Source: Gordius sp. MW1 (taxonomy: Eukaryota; Nematomorpha; Gordioida; Gordea; Gordiidae). Taken from it: 64,000 bases of DNA. Positions 34,300 through 47,500 of this stretch are shown here, one piece after another. The notes beneath the pieces were generated by a model, which was given only the letters and a program-made list of their open reading frames with translations, was not told where the DNA came from and searched no databases. The stretch is taken from assembly GCA_964036665.1 (NCBI GenBank), contig OZ038527.1:24513901-24577900 (forward strand). The letters run 5' to 3'. How positions within the stretch are numbered: the stretch's first letter is position 1; each line of letters opens with the position of its first letter. A program made the translations under genes and the position numbers.

Positions 34300-34427
34300 C
34301 ATGGACGTAGCCAGTATTGGGATTAGAGGGGGGCATAATGATTTAGGGAGAGGCAAAATGATCATTTTTGAAATGGTAGCCATAATTTTTTATAAATTTC
34401 AACCCTGCCCCACTGGCTAAGCCCATG
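34300..34427. mobile_element. hAT MITE-A copy inside the transposase remnant
   Basis: Ends CATGGACGTAGCCAG and CTGGCTAAGCCCATG. Flanking octamers TTCATGAG and TTCATGGG match at 7 of 8 positions. It interrupts the 3' side of the hAT transposase fragment. Confidence 0.8.
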
Positions 34428-34429
34428 TT

Positions 34430-34571
34430 CATGGGTTAATCTTTTACGATGTTTTCCAGTAGTCAGAGACGCCTTCGAAAACAATCTTTCGGCAGGCACC
34501 GAGGTCGCCGGAGTTCTCAGAAAATCTCTAGTCATTGCTGCTACGTTGGGATAATTATATTTTTTAATCAA
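34430..34571 (-). pseudogene. hAT transposase C-terminal dimerisation-domain fragment
   Basis: The minus-strand frame reads YPNVAAMTRDFLRTPATSVP then AERLFSKAS and GKHRKRL. This is the conserved C-terminal hAT signature (two hydrophobic/proline stretches, then ER.FS.A and a basic KR.RL). Only about 45 residues of real homology remain. The frame then runs into the inserted MITE-A, so no active enzyme can be made from it. Confidence 0.85.
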
Positions 34572-35265
34572 CTAATTATATAATATATATAATTATTTAG
34601 TTATTTTTTAAAGAATATGTTTGATATATATTAGCAGTTAAATGCTTAGAATTTCTAAAGCATCTAGGATGGCTGAAAAAAAGTTTTTGGGCAGTTTAAT
34701 TCCTTATTAACTTGAGTAGGATAAAGGTTATAAGAATCCTTATGATGGTAACGTTTAAGATGTCGTTGAAGACCTGACGTATTGCTATCAGTCTTACTGC
34801 TTTAAGGCACAATTTACACTTCCCCATCTTATTTGATTCATCCTTGAAAACTGTAAAACTTTTAAGCAGCTTGCTCTGAGTTGGAGGATGAACTTGTTGC
34901 GCATAAACTCATTACAGGTCTAAAATTTTTTATTATATAATAATGCTATACAAATAAGTAAACAAAAACATAATTAATTGTTCATATACCCTAAGGGCCC
35001 CTAATGACGAGACGAGACCCAGATTTTTCTCGGTTTTTCTGCACTACTAGACCTCGAAGCTTAGTCGAATTTTGAAAAATAGACCAAAGTCGACCGTTAA
35101 TTTTAGATGAACCATGGTTTGCGTCGACTAAACATAAACAAACCAATTGGTCTATTTTTCTTAGTCGACCTCTAATAGAGACGACCGTTAGTCTTAGTTG
35201 AATGAACCAAAGGGCGACCAAACGAAACCCAGCCGTTTTTACAACACTACCAATAAAAACAGATA

Positions 35266-35493
35266 GGGGTCAAAGTAGCAGAATGATGAAAAGTAGCAGA
35301 AAAATATGACTTTTAGATAATCAATATATTAGAATTAAATCTCAAATTGGGAGGGGATTTGATGTGCATCTAACCCTAACCCTAACCTAAAACGCTGACC
35401 TAAAACACTAACCCTAACCCTCCTGACCAATCTTGATCTTGATCAGTTCTGACCAATTTGGCTGCTTTTTTTCTGCTACTTTGACCGGTTCCC
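35266..35493. mobile_element. MITE with GGTCAAAGTAGCAGAA ends and telomere-like core
   Basis: The left GGGGTCAAAGTAGCAGAA is inverse to the right TTCTGCTACTTTGACCGG. The core holds TAACCCTAACCCTAACC (35371-35387) and a second ACCCTAACCCT. I see no clear target duplication, so the superfamily is open. Confidence 0.6.
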
Positions 35494-36733
35494 TTAAAAA
35501 CATGCTAAAACAATCTAGGGTTTAGCAAATAAAAAGGGGTTAAGCACAATGAGATAATTGTCCCATCTGGTGCAAACATAGGGATTAACCCTTCATCAAT
35601 CAGGACAGGCGGGAAGAGATTTGTGTTAAATGTCAATTCCCAGGATTATTAAGTCTCAATTAAGGTACTAAAAACAAGTAGCCCTTAATCAAATGTTAGG
35701 GGGCATACTTCAACTACATTTTACAGTTATTTTTTGGAATTTAAAATGCTATGGCTAACTAGAAACAACTTCGTGGTTTTCTTTTATTGCTTGGAATCTC
35801 CGTATGACAGTCACCCTTAGAATGATATTGTTAACAGTGATTTTTACACGTTATCTAGAGTCCTGCATAGTTTTTTTCAACCAGAACCCGATCTGATCAA
35901 TAAGATTCAATTAGAATTTATTTTCTTAAACTATAAAGAACTCAATTTGAAACACAAATTAATATGTTAAACTCTGCAGCTTACTAAAATTTGTTTAGTA
36001 GACTTGGTTTTAAACGATTTTCTAGTGACGATATGAAAAAAACGTGCCAAACCTAAACCCCGCCTAACCCGAGTTTTTATTTATTTTTTCAAACTTAAAA
36101 AGAATGTCGTGTTCGAGTAGTAGGCCCTTAAAACCCAAAATTTTAATTTCAGATATAGAAAACACAAGATTTTCAAATAACAAATTATTAATCAATAAAT
36201 ACACACTTTAATTATAAAGCAGCTAGGATGAATTCAATCAGGCCATATGATTAAGGTTCGCATTTTAAAATTCATTAAGTTAAATCTTTAAGACAAAGCC
36301 TATTAGACTTTATTTTCATGATAAATACAAAAATTTTAAATGCCCAAAGAATTAATCCTTAAATCTATGTAACTTAAAAGAAGCTTTTTTATATTATTTT
36401 TTTTTAATTTTTTTTAAATGCTTTTATTAGGTAAAATTGTTACATAAAATATACAATAAACGAGCATAAAATAATATAATAAATAAAAATTTATTAACCA
36501 GATTCGTCAATAGCCAACACGGGCCATGTGTCAGATAAAGATTTGTAATTATATTTAGCTATCAAAAAGGCATTAAATAAGCTACCATGGGTCTGGTCAA
36601 GATTTGAATTTGTTAAAGATACTAATAATGAGGATTTATAAAAAGGTAAAATGATGTCTTTTTGAAAATCATAATGATCACTTTTTTAAAAATTGATTTT
36701 TATGGGGTTGGGGGGAGAGGATAAAGGGTGGAA

Positions 36734-36900
36734 CCGTGAGCGTAGCCAGTGGGTAACAGGGAGGGGCGGCTCCCCCCCCCCCCTAAATCAAATATTCTTC
36801 AAAATTTAATATATTAATGGCCAAAATTAATGAACATTATCATTTTGCCCCTCCCTAAATTATTATTGCCCCCCCCCTATATATAGTTGGTTACGCCTGT
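36734..36900. mobile_element. hAT MITE-A copy (perfect 8-bp duplication, divergent ends)
   Basis: The ends have drifted (CGTGAGCGTAGCCAG and TTGGTTACGCCTGT) but perfect GGGTGGAA octamers remain at 36726-36733 and 36901-36908. The long C run near 36772-36783 is in the left arm. Confidence 0.75.
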
Positions 36901-37657
36901 GGGTGGAAATATTAGTTTTCGCTTTTAATTGAATATTTATAAACGAGACCGTATTTGATTTTTTTGACTATTCTTCTCTAAATTTTTTTTCTCATAATTT
37001 CTACTTTTAACAAGGCGTGCCATGTTAAAAATTAATAGACTCATTGTAAAACAGTTCTATCTCCTAAAACTTTTTAGTCCAAAATAGTCCAATATAATCC
37101 AAAATAAAATCTCAATTTCACTATGTACACTGTTTGTTAAAAAAATTGCCAAACTCTATTAGTTTGGTAGATTATTTTGAGAAAAAACATAGATTGCACA
37201 TGCTAAACCATGGTTGATGATCTTGAATATTATCAACTGGGTGTCTTGTCTACTATTTGTTTTTTAATCCAAAGTTTTTATAGCAATTTGATGATTCATA
37301 TAAAATTACTATAAATAGGAAAAAAATTATATATTACGTCTAGGTTTCCTCATATCATGTCCCTTGATTTTTAAGGAATCGATCCTAAAATTCCTTTTAA
37401 TCTATCTTGCACATATTTTTAACATTGGATGAATAAATTTTTTTTAGGTTTTAAAATTTTTTTAATTAAATATAATAAAATTTTTTACTCTTTCATTTTA
37501 GGGAATTTTATGTAACATGCCGACCTTTGATTTACTATAGTCAATTGACCTGATTTAACTAGCGATTCGTTGCTCCCCTGAGGCTATCAATCCCACTAAA
37601 TATAACATTAAATTTATAATTGTATAACGTATTTAAATGCTTTAAAAGAAGTGTAAC

Positions 37658-37833
37658 TATGGGCGTAGCCAGCTTTGGAATTAGAGGGGGGCAATAATGA
37701 TTTAAGGATGTTTAGGGAGGGGCAAAATGAACATTCTTTAGAATTTTAGCCATAATTTTAATGAATTTAAATAATTTTTTGGATTTAGAGGGGGGCAGCC
37801 GCCCCTCCCTGCCCCTCCTTGGCTACGCCCATG
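37658..37833. mobile_element. hAT MITE-A copy (perfect 8-bp duplication)
   Basis: Ends TATGGGCGTAGCCAGC and GGCTACGCCCATG, with AGTGTAAC on both sides. Very similar in length and interior to 28725-28896. Confidence 0.8.
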
Positions 37834-40800
37834 AGTGTAACTATTTTGTAGAAATTGATTTGCTATCAATATTTTATAATCTAGTGACTACTTTTGGAGA
37901 TTGTTTTTAAATCAACCATATAAGATGTTACTATATGAAAAGATGGAAATAGGAAACTTATTCCCAAAATAAATCATATCAAATTTCTAAAATTAAATTA
38001 AATTAATCAAATAATATTATGACATTTGAATTTAATTAAGTCGTAAATTTTTTACTGGTTGTAACTTGAATCTGTAACCCAGGTGCAGTTTTAAGACACC
38101 CCACAACTTCAAAAATGTCGATCTAATCCATTTCCGTCAAGCAGCAAACAATTCGAAGTTTTTTAATTAATTAAAATCACGCAAAGCAAAACTTTAGTTT
38201 TATTTAATTAAACTTTCATGAGGTCTATTGTTTTTAAAGATAATAACCTAAAATTATAGAGATATAGAAATAAAAAAAATAAGGACCTAGAAAGAATTTA
38301 GATCAGGAAAGGGGTGGGGGGGGGCAATTTTATAAATAATTTTAACCGGGACATAATATTCTCTTTGCACTTTTTAAATTTAAGTGCCTTACCATAGCTA
38401 TACCTGAGATCATATTAAAATTGGGGTATTTATGTGGATAAAACAGGCACCAATATCTTCAATCTCATATAATAAAACGTCAATTAAAGCAATTTATGGC
38501 ATCAAAAATTCTAATTTCTTGTTTTTAACTGCTTCAAAATTTAGTTATTTTCAAGATCTCGAGAGGAAAAAGAGACACGTAATTTTGTGAAATTATTGGT
38601 AAAAAGGTGACTTTTTTTATTAACTTTGACAACTCAAGATTTAACAATCTTACCACACTAATTTATCACGTTTACAATCTTTGAAGACTACTTTAATGTG
38701 ATGTCCGCTTCATCGATTACATAGCAAATAATAGTTTATAAATAATTATCTTATTCTTTATCAAGTATTTGGTCCCACGATCGTGGGGTTTGCTTTGATG
38801 AGTTTCTTCCATCTTGATCGGGTAAGTGCCGTGTCTTGATTAATCTTCTAGATTTCATAACTTTGTCCACTTGCCCTTTCCACGTGACACGAGGTCGTTC
38901 TCTTCCTTCCCCCCCCCCCGCTACCTCCATGTCCAGTACTTTTCGATTTATATCATTATTCTTTCTTCTTAATATATACCCATACCACCTTAGCCGAATT
39001 ATACATATGATAATTATAATCTTAGATTATATCTCTAATATCGCCTTTAATATATAATTTTATTAATTATTATGTGCAACTAAAAGTAAAAAAAGACTTA
39101 GATTAATCTAGTATGTTTTAGGTCTGTTATTATTAAGTTCTTGCTTGTTAATTATTAATTGAACCATTCATTAATCACGTACTCTAATTTATTACTATTT
39201 CATAATTAATATAATTCTAGTTGAGCAAGATAACTATCTGGGGACATTACCCTATAATTTTTTTGAATTAATTAGTTGAGATAGTTAACATTTATTTTAA
39301 AAAAAAATTAAACTTCTTTTTTTTAATTCAAAAGACGAAATGCCGCCAATATATTAACTGAATTTATATAGATGTTCCTAAAATTGCGATGATATATTTA
39401 TTTTTCATTGGTTCCGATGGAAAAATTATATAGTTTTTTTCTAGCCTTAGCCATAGATTTTACTTATTAAAATGCTAATTAAATTAGATGGTAAAGAAAG
39501 TAAGAGATATTACCATAAATTATAGTTTAGTGTGCTTGGCATAAAGAAGTCCACTTATTTTTCTCTTTTTCTTCCCATATAAGGTTGACATGTATTATTT
39601 ATATATTTTTTATATGACATTCATGATCCGGACTAGTTATGAAATCATAATTATAATTTATTAAAATATAAAGGAATTTTTTAGATTTAGGGACTGAACA
39701 GCTCTTTTTCCTCATCTCACTTTGGCTAAGCTTGCATTTGACAGGCTTTGTGTATCTGCATAAAATTTATAAGAAAACACCTCTTTTTTTAGGAATTTAG
39801 TTTTCTAAAAGTTATAAATACATATTTAGTGAAGATAAATGAAATAAATAAAGTTTGGAATTAGGGCTGTCTTATAAAAGAGTTGCAAAATTATTATAGG
39901 ATAGTAAAGAAATTGGCTTTCCCGTTTTTTAAAATTTTTTTTTAAGCTTGGGGCCAACGGCTTCAAGAGTTATCAATGGGACAAATTCAGTGTTTTGTAA
40001 AAATTTGAGCGCGATGAAGAGAGAGAAAACTACTTATTATTGAAATGATTTGTTCTAAAAAATATGAAAAACATGTTAAAAAAATTGATCTATGTCAATA
40101 ATAAAATCTAAACTCTTATTTAAACATTGTTTAAAGATTTTTGTTTTTAAAGTAGAAAACAATTTGAAATCAAAATGAGTTGTCATTTAATGATTTTGGG
40201 TACTTGTTTATGGACAAATGGTTAAAACATAACTAAACATTTTGCATAATAAATAACTACTTTAAATATTTATTTGGTATCAATATTAAGTAGGATATTT
40301 GTTTGATATATTTGACAACCATAGTAGTGCCTTTTTCAAAAATTTTATTCAAAAAATTACATTGTATCATTAATACATATATTACAAACATCGTCAAAAA
40401 CTCTAATCTTTTATATTGATAACTTACACATTATATAAAGACATACACCATTTAATAACATGTAAAAATGTATTTAGGTAGGTTATTGTAATAATACAGT
40501 TGTATTAATACTCAAGTTTTTTTATAAAAATGGATTTTAAACATTATAAATAGTTTTGTAAAAGATAAATCTTTAAATTAAAAATAGTATAAATTAATAA
40601 AACACATTAAAAATCGTAACATAAATCTTTGAGCTCCATTAAACCGTAAATAAAAAGGGCTTGCTTAAACAAACTAATTATAAATTTTAACGTAAGATAA
40701 GCATTTAAATAAATTTGGCATAAAGCTTTTTACCTAACGTTTCTAGTTTATGAAAAGCACATTAAAATAAATTTTAGTTTATTTAATCTTATGCGCGTAC

Positions 40801-41597
40801 ATTAAATTTTGATCAAAATTATAGCACTTACCTAAGTTCTTACAAAATTTTAGCTATCAACTCCAATTTAGGGCTTAAAAACGTTATTCATTGATAAATT
40901 TCAGGTTTTTTTTAATTATTCATCATAGTGTGTTAGCCTTATTTTTTATAAAAGTTTCTTAAAATAACATTGTTTACAAACTACTTTATTATTTTTCTCG
41001 TCTTTTAATATAATTTTGGTCATTAAGGCCGTGCAATAACAATTTTGAGTGTATAGTTTTTCACGACATACAAATAAAATATCACATTGCTTTATTAATC
41101 TTATATTAGAAATCGATTGATATTTAATTTGATGATTTAAATATATTGATTTCTCATATTAGGCTCATTGGCATTGACTATCCTAACTGCAAATAAATAT
41201 TAAAATTTCCCACAATGCTCTTTCAGTAAAAAATTAATTTAATTTTTCTTCCCCCGGAGGAAGAGGATGTGAATTAATGAAAAGCTTTAATTAAATATAA
41301 GATATATACTTCGCCTTAACAATGTCGACGTTAATTTTTTTCTTTCTTTGCTCGAGGATCATAAAAATTTATTTGGTATGACTAACTTTTCACTTCTCGC
41401 AGTCTCACGACATCACTTTAAATTATAATGACCAAAGCCCGGTCTAAAGCATTGTGACACGCACGCTTTGCAATAATATAAGACCAGCATATCACGTGCA
41501 TCATATCGATATCTCCATACCAAATATAGAGAAGATCTGGATTTAAGCCGTGAAATCTGGCACTAATTATTTATAATTCATCTAACATCCAGTTAAC

Positions 41598-44500
41598 ATG
41601 TCACGTTATTCCAAATTGAGTTCACACCTAGGAGCAGTTAATAGGACTTTTGCTCGTGTCAACCCTACAAACAGACCGTATATTTATTACGGCCCAATCA
41701 GATGTTTTAACGAATGCATGAATGATACTTTGCCACCTAATCTACTACTACCAGATGATTTACTGGTCGGGCTAACGTCATTGTACCTAATTTTATTTTT
41801 GGTGGGGGTATTTGGAAACACATTGATCATATATGTCACTTTCAGCTACGAAGAAATGCGGAGCTCTCATACCCATTTATATTTAGCTAATTTAGCCATA
41901 GCCGATATTTTACTTTTGATAGTTAATCTTCCACTAGCCCTTATTGAGCTATACGACCAAAGTATATGGTATCTAGGACCTAGTTTATGTAAGTTCAAAT
42001 AGTCTAAACAAAATTTTAATACACTTGAAGCTTTATCTGTTCAAACAACTAGCCCTCCCCTTTTACCCCTGTAATTGCTATCTGGCCCGCTTTAATTCTT
42101 AAGGCCAACTAGAACTATTTGTTTTAAATATTTGCAAACATTTAGGTAATTGAGATTAAAGTCATTATAATATGTGTATTAAATTAAATTTTTCTATTAG
42201 CACAATCAATTTAATATTTAACTATGAAAAGGGTCATGAAAATTATAAAAAATCCGTCATGTCAGCTCGAGTCTTTTTAGAAATCGATTATAAATATTGT
42301 GTTAGCGTTTTGATTCTGGTTTATAATTTAATACTTAGATTATTAACAAAATATCTATAACATTTGCAATATTATCTAATGATTTTGTACAATTTATAAC
42401 TTGAAACTTTTTGGAGGTCAGACTATGTTTACATCTTTAGCATACTAATGTAATGTGCATTGTCAAAGTTGAAGTATAATTTGTTAATTTGGAGCGCCTC
42501 AAAGGAAACAGCTTCTTTGCCAATGTTTGCGAGCTTTGATTTAAGCTTAATTTGTCCTAGTGCCGACCATTAGTCCGATTATCTCAAAGAACATTGATAT
42601 CTACAATAACTTTCGAATAATCATATTTTAGCTTTTATTAACTTACTGTTGCTACTTAAAAAATAACAACGCGGTCAATTTAACAAATGCATCTTGGACT
42701 AGACTAACAAACTGCTAGGTTTCAAATATATCATTCATCTTGCTCATCCAATTTGGATGGCAAGGAAAATGCTTATAATGGTATTGGATTTTCCTTATAT
42801 AGCTATTTTGATATAAGTATACAATCCATATAGGATATTATTGACTTGTGCCTTTTAAATTATAAAACGGAGTAAAAAGATATTAACATTATTGAAAAAT
42901 ATTACTATTTTTTATAAATGAGGTTAATATATAGCGCCATCTATATTTAAGCTTGTCTATTAAAGCAAATTCTGCTTAATTAATTAGGTGTGATAAAATT
43001 TAGGGAGTGCTCTGATAAAGATAATTAGTTGTAAATATTATAATAAAAATTTAACAATTACAACCCATATTAACATTAAATTACATAGTTGTTCAAGATG
43101 GTCATTGTCTTTTGCGATTATGATAAATACACTGTTTAAGTTAGTTGTTTTAATATAAAACTAACGTTTTACATATAAATAGTTATAAATATTTGGCAAA
43201 GCATTATAAATATTAATCATAGCGGTATAATATAATTTTAACAATCTATCTATATTTTTTTTTCTATATTAGAGATTAATATATAATATGATCAAATTAA
43301 TAACACTAAAGACACACGTTTTTTCCTTTGTTAAACAAGAATGGATTAAGCGAGGTAGTTATATAAGTAAAATCCGGCAACTAGCGTTTTGTAATGAACA
43401 TTCGGATTTTACGACTTTAAGGTTTGTTATAAGTAGTTTGCAAAACACCAGCCTTACGGTAAAAACTATTACGTCGATTAGACACGAAATCACCATTAAT
43501 TTCTTGATACCTCAAACTCAAGGTTAAAACAAATATTTCCTTAACACTTATATTCAACAAGTGAAATGTCTTTAGGCACTAAAGAAAATAATTGAGATTT
43601 TTCTAGTCTTTACCTTAATAATTGATTTTGATTCATTAGATATTAGTAATTGTTTTTAAGGAACTACTATCTTTTGAATAAACTTAGAGATGTTCAATCG
43701 ATTATATAGGTGGTTTTCTCGTCGGATCTTTAGATTAATATATATATACTTGATGTCATTTTTTTTATATAAAACCTGGAAACAGGCTTATTTAAAAACT
43801 ACTATAGACAGTTAAGTTATGTCTTGATATCTAAGATGATTTATTTTTTTTCTGTATAAGGCATACGCGTATATATATTTGGTAATAAACATTCAATCAC
43901 ATATTTTTCTGCCTATCTGCAGAACAAGGTAATAATTTAATCAACTATAACAACAGTTTTGGTGGTGATAAAGTATAAATTTGCATTTTTGTATCGATAA
44001 CAATGTGTCATTTATGTGTGCAAAATTGGCAAACTATATGCCAAGCCACGCCTCTTATATAACTTTAAGATGGCTTTCCATCCATTAAATCATTTTATAT
44101 CAAGTTAGGTATCTCAAACCATAGACATAGTAACTTTAATGTGCGTTTTTCAAGGACCTTTGCAAGTTTTATCAATCACAAATTTTTTGCTAGTATCCAA
44201 TCTATCACATAAAAATTTTTGGTCACGAACCCATTTAAAATACCGATATAAAGCTATTATAAAATATAATTGGCTTTAGATACCTATGACAATATTGCTG
44301 TTTATTTAGTTATGATATAAAGTATAATAAGATTTAATAGTTATAAATCTATTAATAGGTTTGCAACGAATTGATCAATTGTCAATCAAGTTAGAAGTTA
44401 ATCCCAGTATATAATTAGGTTTTTATTTTGCCAATCCTTTAATTATGGCTTTGGAATACAAATTGAAATTTTTACAAAAAATAGAAATGAAACAATTCGA

Positions 44501-47500
44501 TTACTTTCCTTTAAGTATCACACTTCATATAATAAATCTTAGCTATCTTATGAATTATGCTAGCCATCCAATATTTATAAATATTTCATTATGTTTAGAT
44601 AAAAAATGTATATGTGATATTAATGGAAACTTTGTTTACAAATTAATAATTTGATTGTGAGATTTTTTTAAAAAGCAATATTTATGTACATAACGTAAGT
44701 GTACAACCATAGACTAGATAGACTGCTCATCAACGCACAAAACGTGTACCCTTTTCTCACCATTCTGATACATGGTAAAGTGGTGATCATATAGAAATTA
44801 GTAATTTTCGCAAATTAAATAATCTTAAAAAGGTAAATAAAAATATTGAATTGGGTAGATATTAAAAACGGCATTTTAAAAATAAATATCATTTAAACAA
44901 TACATAAAATTTAAAATGTAAAAACCTCCGATTGAAGTTTGTTTAATAATATAGCGTCATCAATATTTTGTATAATATAATTTATTGACGTTCGTTTTAA
45001 TTTATAAACTAGGAAGGTAAATTGACTGTTATAGGGCAAAATTACATGGTTAAAATACACCAGTTGCATTCTTCAAAATGGAGGAAAATTTGACACCCAA
45101 TTAACCATATGCAACATATGGCATGAGCAGTCTATCTAGTCTATGTGTACAACATAGATTTATAGTCAGATAACCAATCGTAGTATGATTATATTTCATT
45201 CTTGATGGATTATTTGTTTTTCAATATTGTTCTTTTGTTGTTAATATTAAATGGTTTTGAGCAACGTCATGTTTTGAGTTTTAGATATGGCAGACGTCAG
45301 GTCAATATGGTAAAAAATGCGCTTATCAATAAAATTTATGTTAGTGAAAGAACTCGATGTTGGTTTGTTGCTATGACTTTTGTCACCTAATAAAAATGTC
45401 TCATCGTGCTGATCTTTGTGGCGGATTTACAAATGTTGACTTAATTATAGTTTGGATGACTTTTCAAGGACCAAATTAATCGAATCTCAGCACAACAAGT
45501 AGATAAGGATAAATATAGTTCGTCGTGTCTCATGCGTGTTGATCATTTTATTGCTTATTGGATTTAACTGCATCACTTCACCATAATGATGAATTAATTA
45601 TCTAGTACTTGCTTAGCATTCATGTTTGATTTGATTATATTATCAACATAAGATATAATTTAGCGATAATTATATTTTCGTGTCACATAATAGGTATGCT
45701 TCGCCTAATTTTTTTGAATCAGTAGTTATAAAATATAAACCTAGTCATCCTAATTATCATACTATGATATATGACCTGGCAGCATATATAATTTATTATT
45801 AGGAAAATTAATTTAGAATAATTAAGGTTTATTGTTTCTAAAGAATTCGGCTCAGGCCATAATACCTCGACCTAACTTCTTATTACCTTTGATGTTTATC
45901 TGGCAATAAATCGTTAACATTTGTCACTTATTATAGGCAAAGCGGTTCCATTTTTACAATCAAGCGTGACGCAAACTTCAGTGCTGACAATACTAGCCAT
46001 CAGTTTCGAACGATATTATGCAATATGTCACCCGCTCAAGGTTAAGAGATATGCAGGCACCAGCGTTTCCCGCACTCTCAAATTTTTGATTTTGATATGG
46101 GCATTATCACTTTCTATGAGCACACCATACGTTTATATGACGCAATATCTACTAGCAACACATCAAAATGGCAAAACAGTTCCTGTGTGTGTAACTTCGC
46201 TTCAAGCTCGTTGGGAGCAGAATTTCTTCTTAAGTAGCGTTACCCTATTTTATCTTTTACCTTTGATGATACTAGTCGTTTTGTATGCCAAGATTGTAAG
46301 GGTCTTGACCCTGAGTCGGAATATAGGTAATACCGTTGCTAGATTAACGAGAAAGGCCGATAGAAAAACTATGAAAAAAATGGGACAAACTCGACATGGT
46401 GGCCAAGGTAGTAGTGATACATCTTCGGTGCTTATTCCAAGTTCAAACGTAGTTTACGAATTACCCGGTGGGAGCATGAGTAATGGAATTGTGGCTACAA
46501 AGAAAGGAGGTTTGCTACGACAGAAAGATTGTGGTTTAAAAACGTTTACAGCATCGAAAAAAGTGAAACTCGTAGACACTGTTGGATATGAAAATGAAAA
46601 ACCTAGGGCAAATAAACGATTAAGTTTGAGCGAACATTGTACCTTAGCATTGATTAAAGACCCGTCGTTGAATATTTCAAATCGTGGGTGTGATTGCAGT
46701 CCCATAGTTAATAATATGAAAAGTTTTGTCCCACTCGAAATAACGATGCAAGATTGTTTCTCTACGATTAGATATATAGATAGTGTATCACAAAAAGAAA
46801 GTTCTGACTTAACCCGAGCCGAAATAAAGTCGTTAGATAAAACTGCCAATCAACATACAAAAAATTCTTCTTATAAACCGGAATCTCAATTTTACCATTA
46901 TTGTGGATCGGAAAAGGAAAGCGACGATAAAAATAGAGTACAACCACCAAAAATAGATAAAAAAATTCTATTCAAAAATCGGAACGTTAATTTGTCATCA
47001 TTTTTTAACCAACCGTCAGCGGAGCAGCAGAAAGATATTATAAACCATCCTTTAAGGCAATCTATGATGAAAGGAGAATCTCCGTACAATATAGCCGCGA
47101 CTATCTCAGTTCATCACTTAAGTAAAAATCCATTTGGCAATGTTCAAGCACATAATAATAAAAATCCAAAAAAATCCACCACTCATTTATCGAGAGGCAA
47201 AGATCGATTAAGAAATGTTAGTCAATTTGTTAGAAGAGCAGCTCCTTCTCAACTATTGCACCCCAACAGTGACAACCCTTCCGCGAGGTCGAGGTGTCAC
47301 TCTACGCCTAAGCACAGTGCCATTAACAAAGGCCGAACCCAACTGGTCGGTATGTTGATAGCCGTTGTATTTATGTATTTCGTTTGTTTACTACCGTTTC
47401 ATTGTCTCAGCATATGGCTAACTTTCGCCCCTCACACCAGAGTAATCTCACTCGGCATCAAAACGTACACTAATATTTTGTGTTTTACACGTGTCATGTA

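Larger units (their letters stand above)
33421..35049 (-). mobile_element. hAT-like element 'S' copy 3 with transposase remnant
   Basis: It begins TAGTGTTTCGATCTTGTCTC and ends TTTTTCTGCACTACTA, with TCTCGTCTCG runs inside both ends. Flanks GACCTCAT (33413-33420) and GACCTCGA (35050-35057) match over the first six bases, fitting an 8-bp hAT duplication. It contains the transposase fragment at 34430-34571 and a MITE-A at 34300-34427. This copy assigns the whole S family to hAT. Confidence 0.75.
33346..35249. mobile_element. hAT-like MITE (TTGTAAAAACGG family) split by element S copy 3
   Basis: The left part 33346-33420 (TAGTGTAGTAAAAATTAGTC ...) and right part 35050-35249 (ending CCGTTTTTACAACACTA) share the GTCGAC-rich arms of 5537-5804. 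The two parts are separated by the 1.63-kb S element. Confidence 0.65.
35250..41597. other. Gene-free stretch with MITEs
   Basis: No exon with recognisable protein motifs was found. It includes a telomere-motif MITE (35266-35493), two MITE-A copies (36734-36900 and 37658-37833), and G or C runs near 36775, 38310 and 38910. If GPCR exon A at 29401 is an alternative first exon, this whole region is intron. Confidence 0.5.

Noticed and set aside
43288..43527. 79-residue frame in the GPCR intron
   Set aside because: No motif, no splice context and base composition like the surrounding intron.
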